Shown here one piece after another: positions 25,817 through 34,405 of a stretch of 64,000 nt of DNA (the first letter of the stretch is position 1; each line of letters opens with the position of its first letter). This DNA is from Rhodovulum sulfidophilum DSM 1374 (GTDB taxonomy: Bacteria > Pseudomonadota > Alphaproteobacteria > Rhodobacterales > Rhodobacteraceae), in NCBI RefSeq assembly GCF_001633165.1, contig NZ_CP015418.1:3348001-3412000 (forward strand). The letters run 5' to 3'. Both the position numbers and the translations under genes were made by a program. The notes under the pieces were generated by a model that was not told the origin of the DNA, searched no databases, and was given only the letters and a program-made list of their open reading frames with translations.

Positions 25817-25845
25817 CGCATAGACTACGACCGACCGTCGGTCAA
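25817..25845 (-). promoter_or_regulatory. Promoter with TetR-type operator for the TonB receptor operon
   Basis: On the minus strand TTGACC (25840-25845), a 17-base spacer and TATGCG (25817-25822). A perfect palindrome GACCGAC-N-GTCGGTC at 25829-25843 fills the spacer and touches the -35 box, so a bound repressor would block polymerase. It lies 55 bases before the chosen ATG. Confidence 0.7.
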
Positions 25846-25938
25846 TGACATTGCGACTCATTTTCATTCGCACTCCGCCGCAAGGGTGGGGCCCGGTCAC
25901 CCTCGTGGCCGCTGAGGGGATGAAGCGACGCAAATCAA

Positions 25939-25966
25939 TTGACCGACGGTCGGTTAAAGTTATACA
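25939..25966 (+). promoter_or_regulatory. Promoter with the same operator for the MFS exporter
   Basis: TTGACC (25939-25944), 16-base spacer, TATACA (25961-25966). The spacer holds GACCGAC-N-GTCGGTT (25941-25955), identical to the divergent site except for the last base. The distance to the MFS ATG is about 30 bases from the -10 box. The two operator-promoters face away from each other about 110 bases apart. Confidence 0.75.
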
Positions 25967-25997
25967 TCATGTTTTTAATCAGAGGGTTAGTGAGATC

Positions 25998-27482
25998 ATG
26001 TCGGTATCAAGAAGGGCGGTGGCCGTTGCCGCCGTGTATTTGGGAACGTTCATGGCGACGCTCGCGATCAGCATCGTGAGCGTCGCCCTTCCCGCGATTC
26101 AGGCGAGCCTGGAAACCAGCCTGTCCGGTCTTCAATGGGTGGTGGGGGCATACACGCTCTGCCTCTCGGCATTCATGTTGTCTGCCGGGCCACTCGCAGA
26201 CCGCTATGGGCGCAAGCGCACATGGCTCATTGGTGTGGCCTTCTTCACCTTGGGGTCGGCCATTTGCGCGACGGCCGATTCTCTTGCGACGCTGATCGCT
26301 GGATGCGCCTTCCAGGGCCTTGCGGGCGCACTCGTGATCCCCGGCGCGCTCTCCATCCTGACCCAGGCCTTTCCCGACCCGGTGAAACGTGCCCATGTCA
26401 TCGGCGGCTGGTCGTCATTCAACGCGATCTCGCTGATCCTCGGGCCGATGATGGGCGGTTTGCTGGTCGATTACGCCGGCTGGCCAAGCATCTTTCTGGT
26501 CAACCTGCCGCTGGGCATCGTTGCGCTCGGGCTGGGGCTTGTGGGGATCGAGGAAAGCTCTCATCCGGACCACGCCGCCCTCGATCCTGTCGGGCAAATT
26601 CTGAGCATCGTCTTTCTTGGTACCTTGACGCTGTCGTTGATCAATGCGGGGCATTCGGGTTGGAGCGCTCCGGTCACCACCGTGCCGATGGTCATTTCCG
26701 CGCTGGCCCTGCTTGCATTCATCGCCGTCGAGATGCGGACTGCCCGGCCGGTTCTGCCGGTCGACCTGCTTCGTCAGAAAGCCTTCGCATCGGCCAATTT
26801 CGCCTCTTTCGTGCTGGGCTTCTCGGGCTATACGAGTCTGTTCCTGTTCTCTCTCTTCCTGCAGCGCGGGCAGGGCTGGACGGCCACGGAGACGGGCTGG
26901 CGTATGGCCCCTGTCTTTGCCGCAATGCTCGCGGGCTCGTCCGTCTTCGGCAAACTCACGCGGCGCTTCGGTATGAATCGCGTGATGATCGCCGGCTATG
27001 TTCTGCTCGGCGGATCGATGCTGGTCATGGTCTCCTTCACGCCGTCGACCCCTTATGGCATGGTGGCCCCTGTCTTTGCCTTGCTCGGGATCGGGCTGGG
27101 ATTGGCGGTGCCCTCAACCGGCGCTGCAGCGATGGGAAGCGCTCCTCGTGAGCGGACGGGAGCAGCTTCGGCAACGATGAATGCGCTGCGGCAAGGCGGA
27201 ATGACCATTGGCATAGCCCTTCTTGGAACCATCATGAGCGCACGGGCCGTCGCGTCGCTGAAGAGCGTGCTTGCGCAATCCGGCGTTGACGATGTCGCCG
27301 CTATCGCGGCCGTCGCCGTTCAACGGCATGAGGTTCCATCGACGCTCCCTGTCGCTTCCGGGGCGTTCCACGAGATACTGGCAGGCGCCTTCACGCAGGG
27401 CTTCTCCCTCGCGGCTGGGTTCGCTGGAATTCTAGGCCTCGTGGCAGCCGGAGTGGTCGCGCTCTCATCACGCAGGCAGTGA
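25998..27482 (+). CDS. DHA2-family (EmrB/QacA) MFS exporter
   Basis: 494 residues and about 14 TM segments. Motif A-like GPLADRYGRKRTWLIG after TM2, motif C-like GALVIPGALSILTQAF, and SLSGLQWVVGAYTLCLSAFM typical of EmrB/QacA drug:H+ antiporters. The ATG at 25998 follows a good promoter and AGAGGG; the longer open frame would start upstream of that promoter. Divergent from the siderophore uptake operon and with the same operator, so it is probably co-regulated. Export of a siderophore, or of its desferri form after iron release, is a reasonable inference; a general drug exporter is the alternative. Confidence 0.92.
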   Translation: MSVSRRAVAVAAVYLGTFMATLAISIVSVALPAIQASLETSLSGLQWVVGAYTLCLSAFMLSAGPLADRYGRKRTWLIGVAFFTLGSAICATADSLATLIAGCAFQGLAGALVIPGALSILTQAFPDPVKRAHVIGGWSSFNAISLILGPMMGGLLVDYAGWPSIFLVNLPLGIVALGLGLVGIEESSHPDHAALDPVGQILSIVFLGTLTLSLINAGHSGWSAPVTTVPMVISALALLAFIAVEMRTARPVLPVDLLRQKAFASANFASFVLGFSGYTSLFLFSLFLQRGQGWTATETGWRMAPVFAAMLAGSSVFGKLTRRFGMNRVMIAGYVLLGGSMLVMVSFTPSTPYGMVAPVFALLGIGLGLAVPSTGAAAMGSAPRERTGAASATMNALRQGGMTIGIALLGTIMSARAVASLKSVLAQSGVDDVAAIAAVAVQRHEVPSTLPVASGAFHEILAGAFTQGFSLAAGFAGILGLVAAGVVALSSRRQ

Positions 27483-27564
27483 CAGCGGTGCGAGTGTTCG
27501 ATTGAAACACAGCGAAAGCTAGCCTTGAACCGCGCCGGGTTTGCCGGAGGCTGATTTCGGTTAG

Positions 27565-27814
27565 TTACGCGGCCATGTCTTCAGTTTCCAGAGCTGCGTA
27601 GAAGTTTGCCTCAGCTTCCGCCGGCGGAATGTTCCCGATCGGCTCGAGCAGCCGGCGGTTGTTGAACCGGTCGACCCATTCGAGAGCGGCATATTCGACT
27701 GCCTCGAAGCTGCGCCAAGGGCCGCGACGCTGGATGACTTCCACCTTGAAAAACCTTGCAGATCGGCTCGACCCCATGTTCACCACGATGATCGTCGATG
27801 AACCCGACCATCAC
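27565..27814 (-). pseudogene. IS3-family orfB, internally deleted and out of frame
   Basis: From 27814 the frame encodes the orfB start (MMVGFIDDHRGEHGVEPICKV), then the sequence jumps to the last ~60 residues of orfB in another frame (VEVIQRRGPWRSFEAVEYAA then LEWVDRFNNRRLLEPIGNIP). The whole DDE catalytic region between them is gone, so the element cannot transpose itself. Confidence 0.85.
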
Positions 27815-28170
27815 TTCGACCGGCGGTCGAGCATCTCAGGCATTGCTCGAAGCAATGCCGCACCGCCTTCGATCATCGCAAAATATGCGCTCGCCTTGCG
27901 CGGGATCTCGTTGGTCTGGCGCAGCTCCCGGTTCTCTCGTTCCAGCGCCTTCATCTTCTCTGCCAAGTCGGCTGGGATGCCAGCGCGCTGGCCGCTGTCG
28001 ACCTCGGCCTTCTTGCCCCACTCATTCAGGGTCTGGGGCGCACAGCCGATCTTCGCGGAACTCGACATGACTGCCTGCCAGCGCGATCCATGCTGACCCT
28101 CATTGTCGAGGGCCAGGCGCACCGCACGTTCGCGCAGTTCGGGCGAAAACTTGTTCGTCGTCTTGCTCAT
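27811..28170 (-). CDS. IS3-family transposase orfA (HTH subunit)
   Basis: 119 residues. Helix-turn-helix region KFSPELRERAVRLALDNEGQ then IGCAPQTLNEWGKK, followed by a leucine-zipper-like coil (ALERENRELRQTNEIPRKAS). Normally orfA is fused to orfB by a -1 frameshift to give the active transposase; here orfB is deleted, so orfA alone could at most act as a regulator. Inside the 27526-28223 element. Confidence 0.85.
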   Translation of the reverse strand: MSKTTNKFSPELRERAVRLALDNEGQHGSRWQAVMSSSAKIGCAPQTLNEWGKKAEVDSGQRAGIPADLAEKMKALERENRELRQTNEIPRKASAYFAMIEGGAALLRAMPEMLDRRSK

Positions 28171-28223
28171 GATGCCCCATCCTACTCAGGAGTTGGAGCC
28201 TCCGGCAAAACCGGCACGGTTCA

Positions 28224-28384
28224 CTGCCCTGCACCTGCGCCGCCGACTTCGCCGCCAAGGTGATCGTCGATACCGTGCGCGGCGGACTCTTCTCCGACTG
28301 GGAAACCGACGCCTCTGGCAGGAAGCCCGCGCCCTGACAGAGAGTGCAGTATCAACCTTGCAGCATCGTGGCAGCAGCCCCTAA
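28224..28384. other. Unassigned sequence between IS3 and phage remnant
   Basis: About 160 bases. The plus frame reads ADFAAKVIVDTVRGGLFSDW and closes at a stop near 28337, perhaps the tail of another phage gene, but too short to name. Nothing else seen. Confidence 0.35.
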
Positions 28385-29097
28385 CCATCTCATCGTGGCG
28401 AGATTGCGGACCTGCTGGAGGTGCGGCACGGCGACGTCAAGCCAACCGTCGAACGGCTGGCGGATCGAGGCATCATCGGACGTCCTCCGTCGGAGGAGAT
28501 GCAAATTGCCGCCTGGAACAACCGTGCCTACGTCACCGAAGTCTATCATCTGGAAAAGCGCGACAGCTACGTGGTGGTCGCGCGGCTCTCGCCCGAGTTC
28601 ACGGCCCGCCTCGTGGATCGCTGGCAGGAGCTCGAAGAGAAGGCATCGGCACTGCCGGACCCCATCAGCTCAGCCGAGCCGGCATGTGCCTGGGCAGACC
28701 AGGTCGAACGGAACGACCGGCAAACGGTGCAGATCGCCGACATGCGCGAAGATGTCGAAGCCCATCATCGCCCGACCAAGGCAGCGGGTAGCCTGAACAT
28801 CACCGAAGCAGTCAAGACGCTTGGCGTTCGGCCCAAGAAACTCCTTTGACTGGCTGGCGCAGAACGGCTGAATCTACCGCCGCCCCGGCGCGGCGAACTG
28901 GCTGGGCTATCAGACGAAGTGCGATCAGGGCTTGTTTCTGCACAAGTCCACCACTCTCCGACGGCTCCGAGAAGATCACCGAACAGATGCGCGTGACGCC
29001 GAAGGGGCTTTCGAAGCTGGCGAAGTTGATCCCGCCGACTGCCAGACTGGTCTGTTACCTCGACCGCCGCCAGCCCCGTCCCTACGACGCTTTTTGA
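28385..29097 (+). pseudogene. Phage regulatory protein with KilAC domain (antirepressor), broken
   Basis: Frame from 28385 reads GEIADLLEVRHGDVKPTVER then the Rha-type core YVTEVYHLEKRDSYVVVARL and FTARLVDRWQELEE, and continues into NITEAVKTLGVRPKKLL, the start of a phage KilAC domain. After that the homologous text DWLAQNG-IYRRPGAANWLG is interrupted by a TGA and the end (DGSEKITEQMRVTPKGLSKL) lies in another frame. At least two lesions, and a stop directly before the first homologous codons, make it non-functional. It points to a lost prophage. Confidence 0.75.
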
Positions 29098-29201
29098 GGA
29101 AAGCGGGCCGGGGCTGGCTCATCTCATCAATCCCAAACGCCGGAGCGGAAATGAGGCCAATCCGCCAGCAATCAACCCCGTATGCCGGAGAACCGGAAAA
29201 A

Positions 29202-30395
29202 CTAGGCCCGATCCGCAGCGATTTCCTCGACGAGGATCGCCGCGATCTCGTGACAATCGGCGGGCGAAAAGGTCAGCGGCAGCCGCAGATCGATCAGCCC
29301 GGCCAGCGCCCGGTCGGTCTGCGGCAGCGGCTCGGGCGCGACATAGCCCCAATGGACATAGCGCGAGGTGAAACCCTGCGGCTGCTCGGCGCCGAACCAT
29401 TTCAGCTCGACCCCGCGCGCAGCGGTCCGCCCCAGAAAATCCGCGATGCGCTCGGGCGGCCAGCCGGGCAGGCGGAACTGGAAGGACGAGCCGACGAAAC
29501 GCTCGGCGGCGGGCCGCTCGATCAGCGTGATCCCCGGGCAGCCCCGCAACCCTGCCTCGAGCGCGCGGTACAATTCGGCCCAGCGCGCGACCCGGTCCGG
29601 CAGCTCGGCCAGTTGCGGCCGCAGGATCGCGGCACGAAGCGCATCCATCCGCCCCGAGACATTCGGCATCTCGGCCAGGAGCCCCTCGAAATGCTCGGGC
29701 CCCGGCGCCGCGCGGTGGCGCGGATACATCATGTAGGAGCCCGACAGCAGGATCGCGCGCGCCATCAGTTCGGGATCGTCCGAGATCAGCAGCCCGCCCT
29801 CGCCCGAATTGAGGTGCTTGTAGGTCTGGGTCGAATAACAGGCCATCGCGCCATGCCGCCCCGAAGCCACCCCGTTCCAGGCAGCCCCCATGGTGTGGGC
29901 GCAATCCTCGATCACCGCGACCCCGGCGCCGTCGCAAATGGCCATGAGCCGGTCCATGTCGCAGATATGGCCGCGCATATGCGACAAGAGCAGCACCCGC
30001 GCCCCGGTCCCGGCGATCCGCGCCTCGAGATGACCAAGGTCGATCACCAGATCGGACGTGACCTCGACCAGCACCGGCCGCGCGCCCAGACTGGCAATCG
30101 CGCCCGGCACCGGCGCCAGCGTGAAGGCATTGGTCAGGACCGGCTCGCCCGGGCCCACCTGCAAGGCGCGCAGCGCGGTGGCCAGCGCATAGCCGCCCGA
30201 GGCCACCGCCAGCGCGAAACGGGCGCCGGTGAAGGCCGCGAACGCCTCTTCGAGCAGCGCGACCTCGCCCGCCTCGCCCTCGGTCAGGTTGTAGCGATGC
30301 AGCCGCCCGTGCCGGAGCACCGCGACCGCCGCCTCGATCGCCGCCTCGGAAAGCGGCTCCTGCTGGGTGAAGCTGCGGGAGAAACGCGGCACCAT
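29202..30395 (-). CDS. DegT/DnrJ/EryC1/StrS-family aminotransferase
   Basis: 397 residues, PLP fold type I. Seen: FTGARFALAVASGGYALATAL phosphate-binding region, ADI-like VIEDCAHTMGAAW with the cofactor Asp near 165, and the Schiff-base Lys in STQTYKHLNSGEGG (about K193). The family aminates keto-sugars or forms related cyclitol and sugar amines, but some members act on other substrates. It sits 3 bp after the gph gene on the same strand with no sugar-nucleotide genes around, so the substrate is unknown. First core gene to the right of the island. Confidence 0.87.
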   Translation of the reverse strand: MVPRFSRSFTQQEPLSEAAIEAAVAVLRHGRLHRYNLTEGEAGEVALLEEAFAAFTGARFALAVASGGYALATALRALQVGPGEPVLTNAFTLAPVPGAIASLGARPVLVEVTSDLVIDLGHLEARIAGTGARVLLLSHMRGHICDMDRLMAICDGAGVAVIEDCAHTMGAAWNGVASGRHGAMACYSTQTYKHLNSGEGGLLISDDPELMARAILLSGSYMMYPRHRAAPGPEHFEGLLAEMPNVSGRMDALRAAILRPQLAELPDRVARWAELYRALEAGLRGCPGITLIERPAAERFVGSSFQFRLPGWPPERIADFLGRTAARGVELKWFGAEQPQGFTSRYVHWGYVAPEPLPQTDRALAGLIDLRLPLTFSPADCHEIAAILVEEIAADRA

Positions 30396-30398
30396 GGC

Positions 30399-31070
30399 TC
30401 AGGCCGCGGGCAGAAGCTTTGCCACGAGGCCGTCAAGCTCGGCATAATCGGCCATCAGCGCCTCGGGCTCCAGCGCGGACATCTCGTCGGCGGCGGGACC
30501 GAAGCTGACCAGCACGCAAGGGACGCCCGCGGCACGCGCGGTCGCACGGTCGGTGCCGCTGTCGCCGACCAGCATCGAGCGGCCCACCTGCCCGCCCACC
30601 TGCTCGACCGCCAGCGCATAGGGCGCAGGGTCGGGCTTGCGCACCGGCAGCGTATCGGCACCGACGAGCGAGGCGAAAAGCCCGCGCACGCCAAGCCGGG
30701 TCATCAGCTCTTCGGCCAAGGCGGCGGGCTTGTTGGTACAGATCCCGACCCCGATACCCGCCTCGCGCAGCCGTTCGACCGCCGCGACGGCGCCGGGATA
30801 AAGCCGGGTATGGCGGTCGAGCCCGGCCGCGTAATGATCGAGAAGCAGCGGAAACTGTTCGGCCACCGGCGCATCATCGCCGATCCGGCCCAGCCGCTCG
30901 AAGCCGAGCCGCAGCATCGCCCGGCCGCCGAGGAAGGCGGTGGCCGCATCGGCCTCGGGATCGAGCGGGCGGCCCTGCCCCAACGCCTCGAAACAGGCAT
31001 TGGCCGCGTCGATCAGATCGCGGCTGGTATCGGCCAATGTGCCGTCCAGATCGAAGATCACCGTCCGCAT
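30399..31070 (-). CDS. gph: HAD-family phosphoglycolate phosphatase-like protein
   Basis: 223 residues. HAD motif I VIFDLDGTLADTS (D8, D10), motif II CTNKP, motif III Lys in VRKPDPAPY and motif IV LVGDSGTDRATARAAG. A four-helix cap follows motif I as in Gph/PGP proteins that dephosphorylate 2-phosphoglycolate from DNA repair or photorespiration. The ATG at 31070 has GAGGTGG upstream and gives the usual MRTVIFDLDG start; the longer frame is discarded. Divergent from glmU. Confidence 0.85.
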   Translation of the reverse strand: MRTVIFDLDGTLADTSRDLIDAANACFEALGQGRPLDPEADAATAFLGGRAMLRLGFERLGRIGDDAPVAEQFPLLLDHYAAGLDRHTRLYPGAVAAVERLREAGIGVGICTNKPAALAEELMTRLGVRGLFASLVGADTLPVRKPDPAPYALAVEQVGGQVGRSMLVGDSGTDRATARAAGVPCVLVSFGPAADEMSALEPEALMADYAELDGLVAKLLPAA

Positions 31071-31198
31071 ACGCCACCTCTTTCTTCCGTTCGCCGCCCC
31101 TGTAACAGAGCGAAATGCCAAGTGAACCGGCCGCAGGTTGCGAACCGCAGGAACCGCGATAAAAGGGGAGCGAGAAAAAGGAAAGAGCAGAGACCCCC

Positions 31199-32545
31199 AT
31201 GCCCACCGCCCTGATCCTCCTGGCCGCCGGCCAGGGCAACCGCATGATGTCCGACCGCGCCAAGGTGCTGCACGAGGTCGCCGGGGCACCGCTTCTGGCC
31301 CATGCGATGGCGGCGGGCCGCGCGCTCGACTCGGCCCGGACCGTTGTCGTGACCGGGCATCAGGCCGAGGCGGTGCGCGCCGCAGCCCTCGACATCGACC
31401 CCGAGGTCGCCGTCGCCGAACAGACCGAGCGGCTTGGCACCGGCCATGCCGTGGCCCAGGCCCGCCCCGCGCTTGAGGGATTTTCGGGCGATGCGATCGT
31501 GCTTTACGGCGACACCCCCTTCATCCGGCCCGGGACGCTCGAGGCGATGGCGGCCGCCCGCGCCCGGCATGCGGTGGTGGTGCTGGGCTTTCATGCCGCC
31601 GATCCCAAGCGCTACGGGCGACTGGTGATGGCGGGCGAGACGCTGGACCGGATCGTCGAATATAACGACGCGACCGAGGACGAACGCGCCCTGACCTTGT
31701 GCAATTCGGGGGTGATCGCTGCCGATTGCGCAACCCTGTTCGAGCTGATCGGCGCGCTCTCGAACGACAATGCGGCGGGCGAATACTACCTGACCGACGT
31801 GGTCGGGCTGGCCCGCGCGCGCGGGCTGTCGGCGGGCGTCGTGATCTGCGACGAGGCCGAGACGCTGGGCGTCAATTCGCGCGCCGATCTGGCCGCGGCC
31901 GAGGCCGCCTTCCAGGCCCGCGCGCGAGCCGAGGCGCTGGAGAACGGCGTGACGCTGGTCGCGCCCGAAACCGTCTTCTTCGCCTTCGACACCGTGATCG
32001 GCCGCGATGCCGTGATCGAGCCCAACGTGATCTTCGGTCCCGATGTCACCGTCGAATCCGGCGCCCGGATCCGGGCCTTCTCGCATCTCGAGGGCTGCCA
32101 TGTCAGCCGCGGCGCCGTGGTCGGCCCCTTCGCCCGGCTGCGTCCCGGCGCCGAGCTGGCCGAGGATGTGCGGGTCGGCAATTTCGTCGAGATCAAGAAT
32201 GCGCAGGTGGCCGAGGGCGCCAAGGTCAATCACCTGACCTATATCGGCGACGCCACCATCGGCGAGCGGGCCAATATCGGCGCGGGCACCGTCACCTGCA
32301 ATTACGACGGCGTCTTCAAGCACCGCACCGAGATCGGCGCCCATGCCTTCATCGGCTCGGACACGATGCTGGTGGCCCCGGTGAGTATCGGCGCCCATGC
32401 CATGACGGCCTCGGGCTCGGTCATCACGTCGGACGTGCCCGAGGACGCGCTGGCGCTTGGCCGGGCGCGCCAGCAGGTCAAGCCGGGGCTCGCGCGGCGG
32501 CTAATGGACCGGCTTCGGGCCGAAAAGGCGAAGCGCAAGGGCTAA
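31199..32545 (+). CDS. glmU: Bifunctional UDP-GlcNAc pyrophosphorylase / GlcN-1-P acetyltransferase
   Basis: 448 residues. The N-terminal pyrophosphorylase has LAAGQGNRM (9-17), QTERLGTGHAV, LYGDTPFI and EYNDATEDER; the C-terminal left-handed beta-helix acetyltransferase has hexapeptide repeats such as VIGRDAVIEPNVIFGPDV and ends with GAGTVTCNYDGV and HRTEIGAHAFIGSD. It makes UDP-GlcNAc for peptidoglycan and lipid A. glmS follows 36 bp downstream on the same strand, giving a two-gene amino-sugar operon. Confidence 0.96.
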   Translation: MPTALILLAAGQGNRMMSDRAKVLHEVAGAPLLAHAMAAGRALDSARTVVVTGHQAEAVRAAALDIDPEVAVAEQTERLGTGHAVAQARPALEGFSGDAIVLYGDTPFIRPGTLEAMAAARARHAVVVLGFHAADPKRYGRLVMAGETLDRIVEYNDATEDERALTLCNSGVIAADCATLFELIGALSNDNAAGEYYLTDVVGLARARGLSAGVVICDEAETLGVNSRADLAAAEAAFQARARAEALENGVTLVAPETVFFAFDTVIGRDAVIEPNVIFGPDVTVESGARIRAFSHLEGCHVSRGAVVGPFARLRPGAELAEDVRVGNFVEIKNAQVAEGAKVNHLTYIGDATIGERANIGAGTVTCNYDGVFKHRTEIGAHAFIGSDTMLVAPVSIGAHAMTASGSVITSDVPEDALALGRARQQVKPGLARRLMDRLRAEKAKRKG

Positions 32546-32581
32546 TAGGCGGGATCTCCCGCCCTGTACGGAGTTAATCGC

Positions 32582-34405
32582 ATGTGCGGAATTGTCGGCG
32601 TTCTGGGCGATCACGAGGCCGCGCCCCTGCTGGTGGCGGCCCTCGGGCGGCTGGAATACCGGGGCTATGACAGCGCCGGGATCGCCACCGTCAATGCCGG
32701 CCGGCTCGACCGCCGGCGGGCGGTGGGCAAGCTCGTCAACCTCTCGGACCTGCTGGTCCATGAGCCGCTGCCCGGCAAGGCCGGGATCGGCCATACCCGC
32801 TGGGCCACCCATGGCGCCCCCACCCTCGCCAATGCGCATCCCCAGCGCGCGGGCCGGGTCGCGGTGGTCCATAACGGCATCATCGAGAATTTCCGCACGC
32901 TCCGCGACGAGCTTGGCGCCCGCGGCATCGGTTTCGAAAGCGATACCGATACCGAGACCGTGGCGCATCTGACCCAGACCTATCTCGACGAGGGAATGGC
33001 CCCGCGCGAGGCGGCCGCCCGTGCGCTTGACCGGCTGGAAGGCGCCTTCGCGCTGTTGTTCCTGTTCGAGGGCGAAGACGACCTGATGATCGCCGCGCGC
33101 AAGGGCTCGCCGCTCGCGATCGGCCATGGCGAGGGCGAGATGTTCGTGGGCTCGGATGCCATCGCGCTGGCGCCGCTGACCAACCGCATCACCTATCTCG
33201 AAGAGGGCGACCGCGCCGTGGTCACCCGCGCGGGCGCCGAGATCTTCGATGCCGCGGGCGATCTGGTCCTGCGCGAGATCCGCACCATCGAGATCGACGC
33301 CACCCGGATCGAGAAGGGCGGCTACAAGCATTTCATGGCCAAGGAGATCGCCGAACAGCCCGCGGTGCTGGGGGATGCCCTGCAGCACTATCTGGGCGAA
33401 GAAGGCACCGAGATCACCCTGCCCGGCGGCGGCATCGATTTCTCTGGCGTCACCCGGATCACCATGGTCGCCTGCGGCACCGCCTATCTGGCCTGCCTCA
33501 CCGCCAAATACTGGATCGAGCGGCTGGCCCGGCTGCCGGTCGATGTCGATGTGGCCTCGGAATTCCGCTACCGCGAGCCGCCGATCCCCGAAGGCACGCT
33601 GGCGATCTTCGTCAGCCAGTCGGGCGAAACCGCCGACACACTGGCCGCGCTGCGCTACTGCACGGGCCGGGCCGACCGGATCGTCTCGGTGGTGAATGTC
33701 CCCGAAAGCTCGATCGCGCGGGAAAGCGACCTGGCACTGCCGATCCTCGCGGGCGCCGAGATCGGCGTCGCGTCGACCAAGGCCTTCACCTGCCAGCTGG
33801 CCGTTCTGGCGCTGGTCGCGCTCGACGCCGCGCGGCAGCGCGGGCGGCTCGCGCCGGCGGACCTGGCCCGGCACCTGGCCTCGCTGCAGGCGATGCCGGC
33901 ACGGTTCAACGCGGCACTGGCACTGCACGAGCCGATCCGACGTCTGGCCGAACGCCTGGCCGAGACCACCGACGTGCTTTTCCTGGGCCGTGGCGCGATG
34001 TACCCGCTGGCGCTGGAAGGCGCGCTGAAGCTCAAGGAAATCAGCTATATCCATGCCGAGGGCTATGCCAGCGGCGAGCTCAAGCACGGCCCCATAGCCC
34101 TCGTCGAGAAGACCGTACCGGTGATCGTGATGGCGCCCCATGACCGGCTGTTTGACAAGACGGTCTCGAACATGCAGGAGGTGATGGCGCGTGGCGGCCC
34201 GGTGCTGCTGATCACCGATGCCCGCGGCGCGGCCGAAGCCGGGAGCGGCGTCTGGGAGACGCTGATCATGCCCGAGGCGTCCGATCTCTTCGCGCCGATG
34301 CTCTATGCGCTTCCGGTGCAGCTTCTGGCCTATCACACCGCCGTCGCCAAGGGCACCGATGTCGACCAGCCCCGCAATCTGGCGAAATCGGTGACCGTCG
34401 AATAG
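32582..34405 (+). CDS. glmS: Glutamine-fructose-6-phosphate aminotransferase
   Basis: 607 residues, full length. Starts MCGIVGVLG with the catalytic Cys2 of the glutaminase domain, then GIGHTRWATHG and HNGIIENF. Two SIS domains follow (CGTAYLA, FVSQSGETADT, STKAFTCQ), and the C-terminus reads DVDQPRNLAKSVTVE as in all GlmS. It makes glucosamine-6-phosphate, the first step of the hexosamine route; GlmU acts later. Confidence 0.97.
   Translation: MCGIVGVLGDHEAAPLLVAALGRLEYRGYDSAGIATVNAGRLDRRRAVGKLVNLSDLLVHEPLPGKAGIGHTRWATHGAPTLANAHPQRAGRVAVVHNGIIENFRTLRDELGARGIGFESDTDTETVAHLTQTYLDEGMAPREAAARALDRLEGAFALLFLFEGEDDLMIAARKGSPLAIGHGEGEMFVGSDAIALAPLTNRITYLEEGDRAVVTRAGAEIFDAAGDLVLREIRTIEIDATRIEKGGYKHFMAKEIAEQPAVLGDALQHYLGEEGTEITLPGGGIDFSGVTRITMVACGTAYLACLTAKYWIERLARLPVDVDVASEFRYREPPIPEGTLAIFVSQSGETADTLAALRYCTGRADRIVSVVNVPESSIARESDLALPILAGAEIGVASTKAFTCQLAVLALVALDAARQRGRLAPADLARHLASLQAMPARFNAALALHEPIRRLAERLAETTDVLFLGRGAMYPLALEGALKLKEISYIHAEGYASGELKHGPIALVEKTVPVIVMAPHDRLFDKTVSNMQEVMARGGPVLLITDARGAAEAGSGVWETLIMPEASDLFAPMLYALPVQLLAYHTAVAKGTDVDQPRNLAKSVTVE

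Larger units (their letters stand above)
27526..28223. mobile_element. IS3-family element with internal deletion
   Basis: Terminal inverted repeats of 25 bases, 27526-27550 (TGAACCGCGCCGGG...) and 28199-28223, match at 23 of 25 positions. Between them are orfA and a broken orfB. At about 0.7 kb it is roughly half the size of a complete IS3-family element. No matching short direct repeat was seen at the ends, so the flanks may have rearranged. Confidence 0.85.

Noticed and set aside
29150..29190. Possible second copy of the tRNA-Ser 3' end (ATCCGCCA near 29162) as a right attachment site
   Set aside because: Only about eight bases match and the preceding T-arm sequence is absent, so chance is the simpler explanation.
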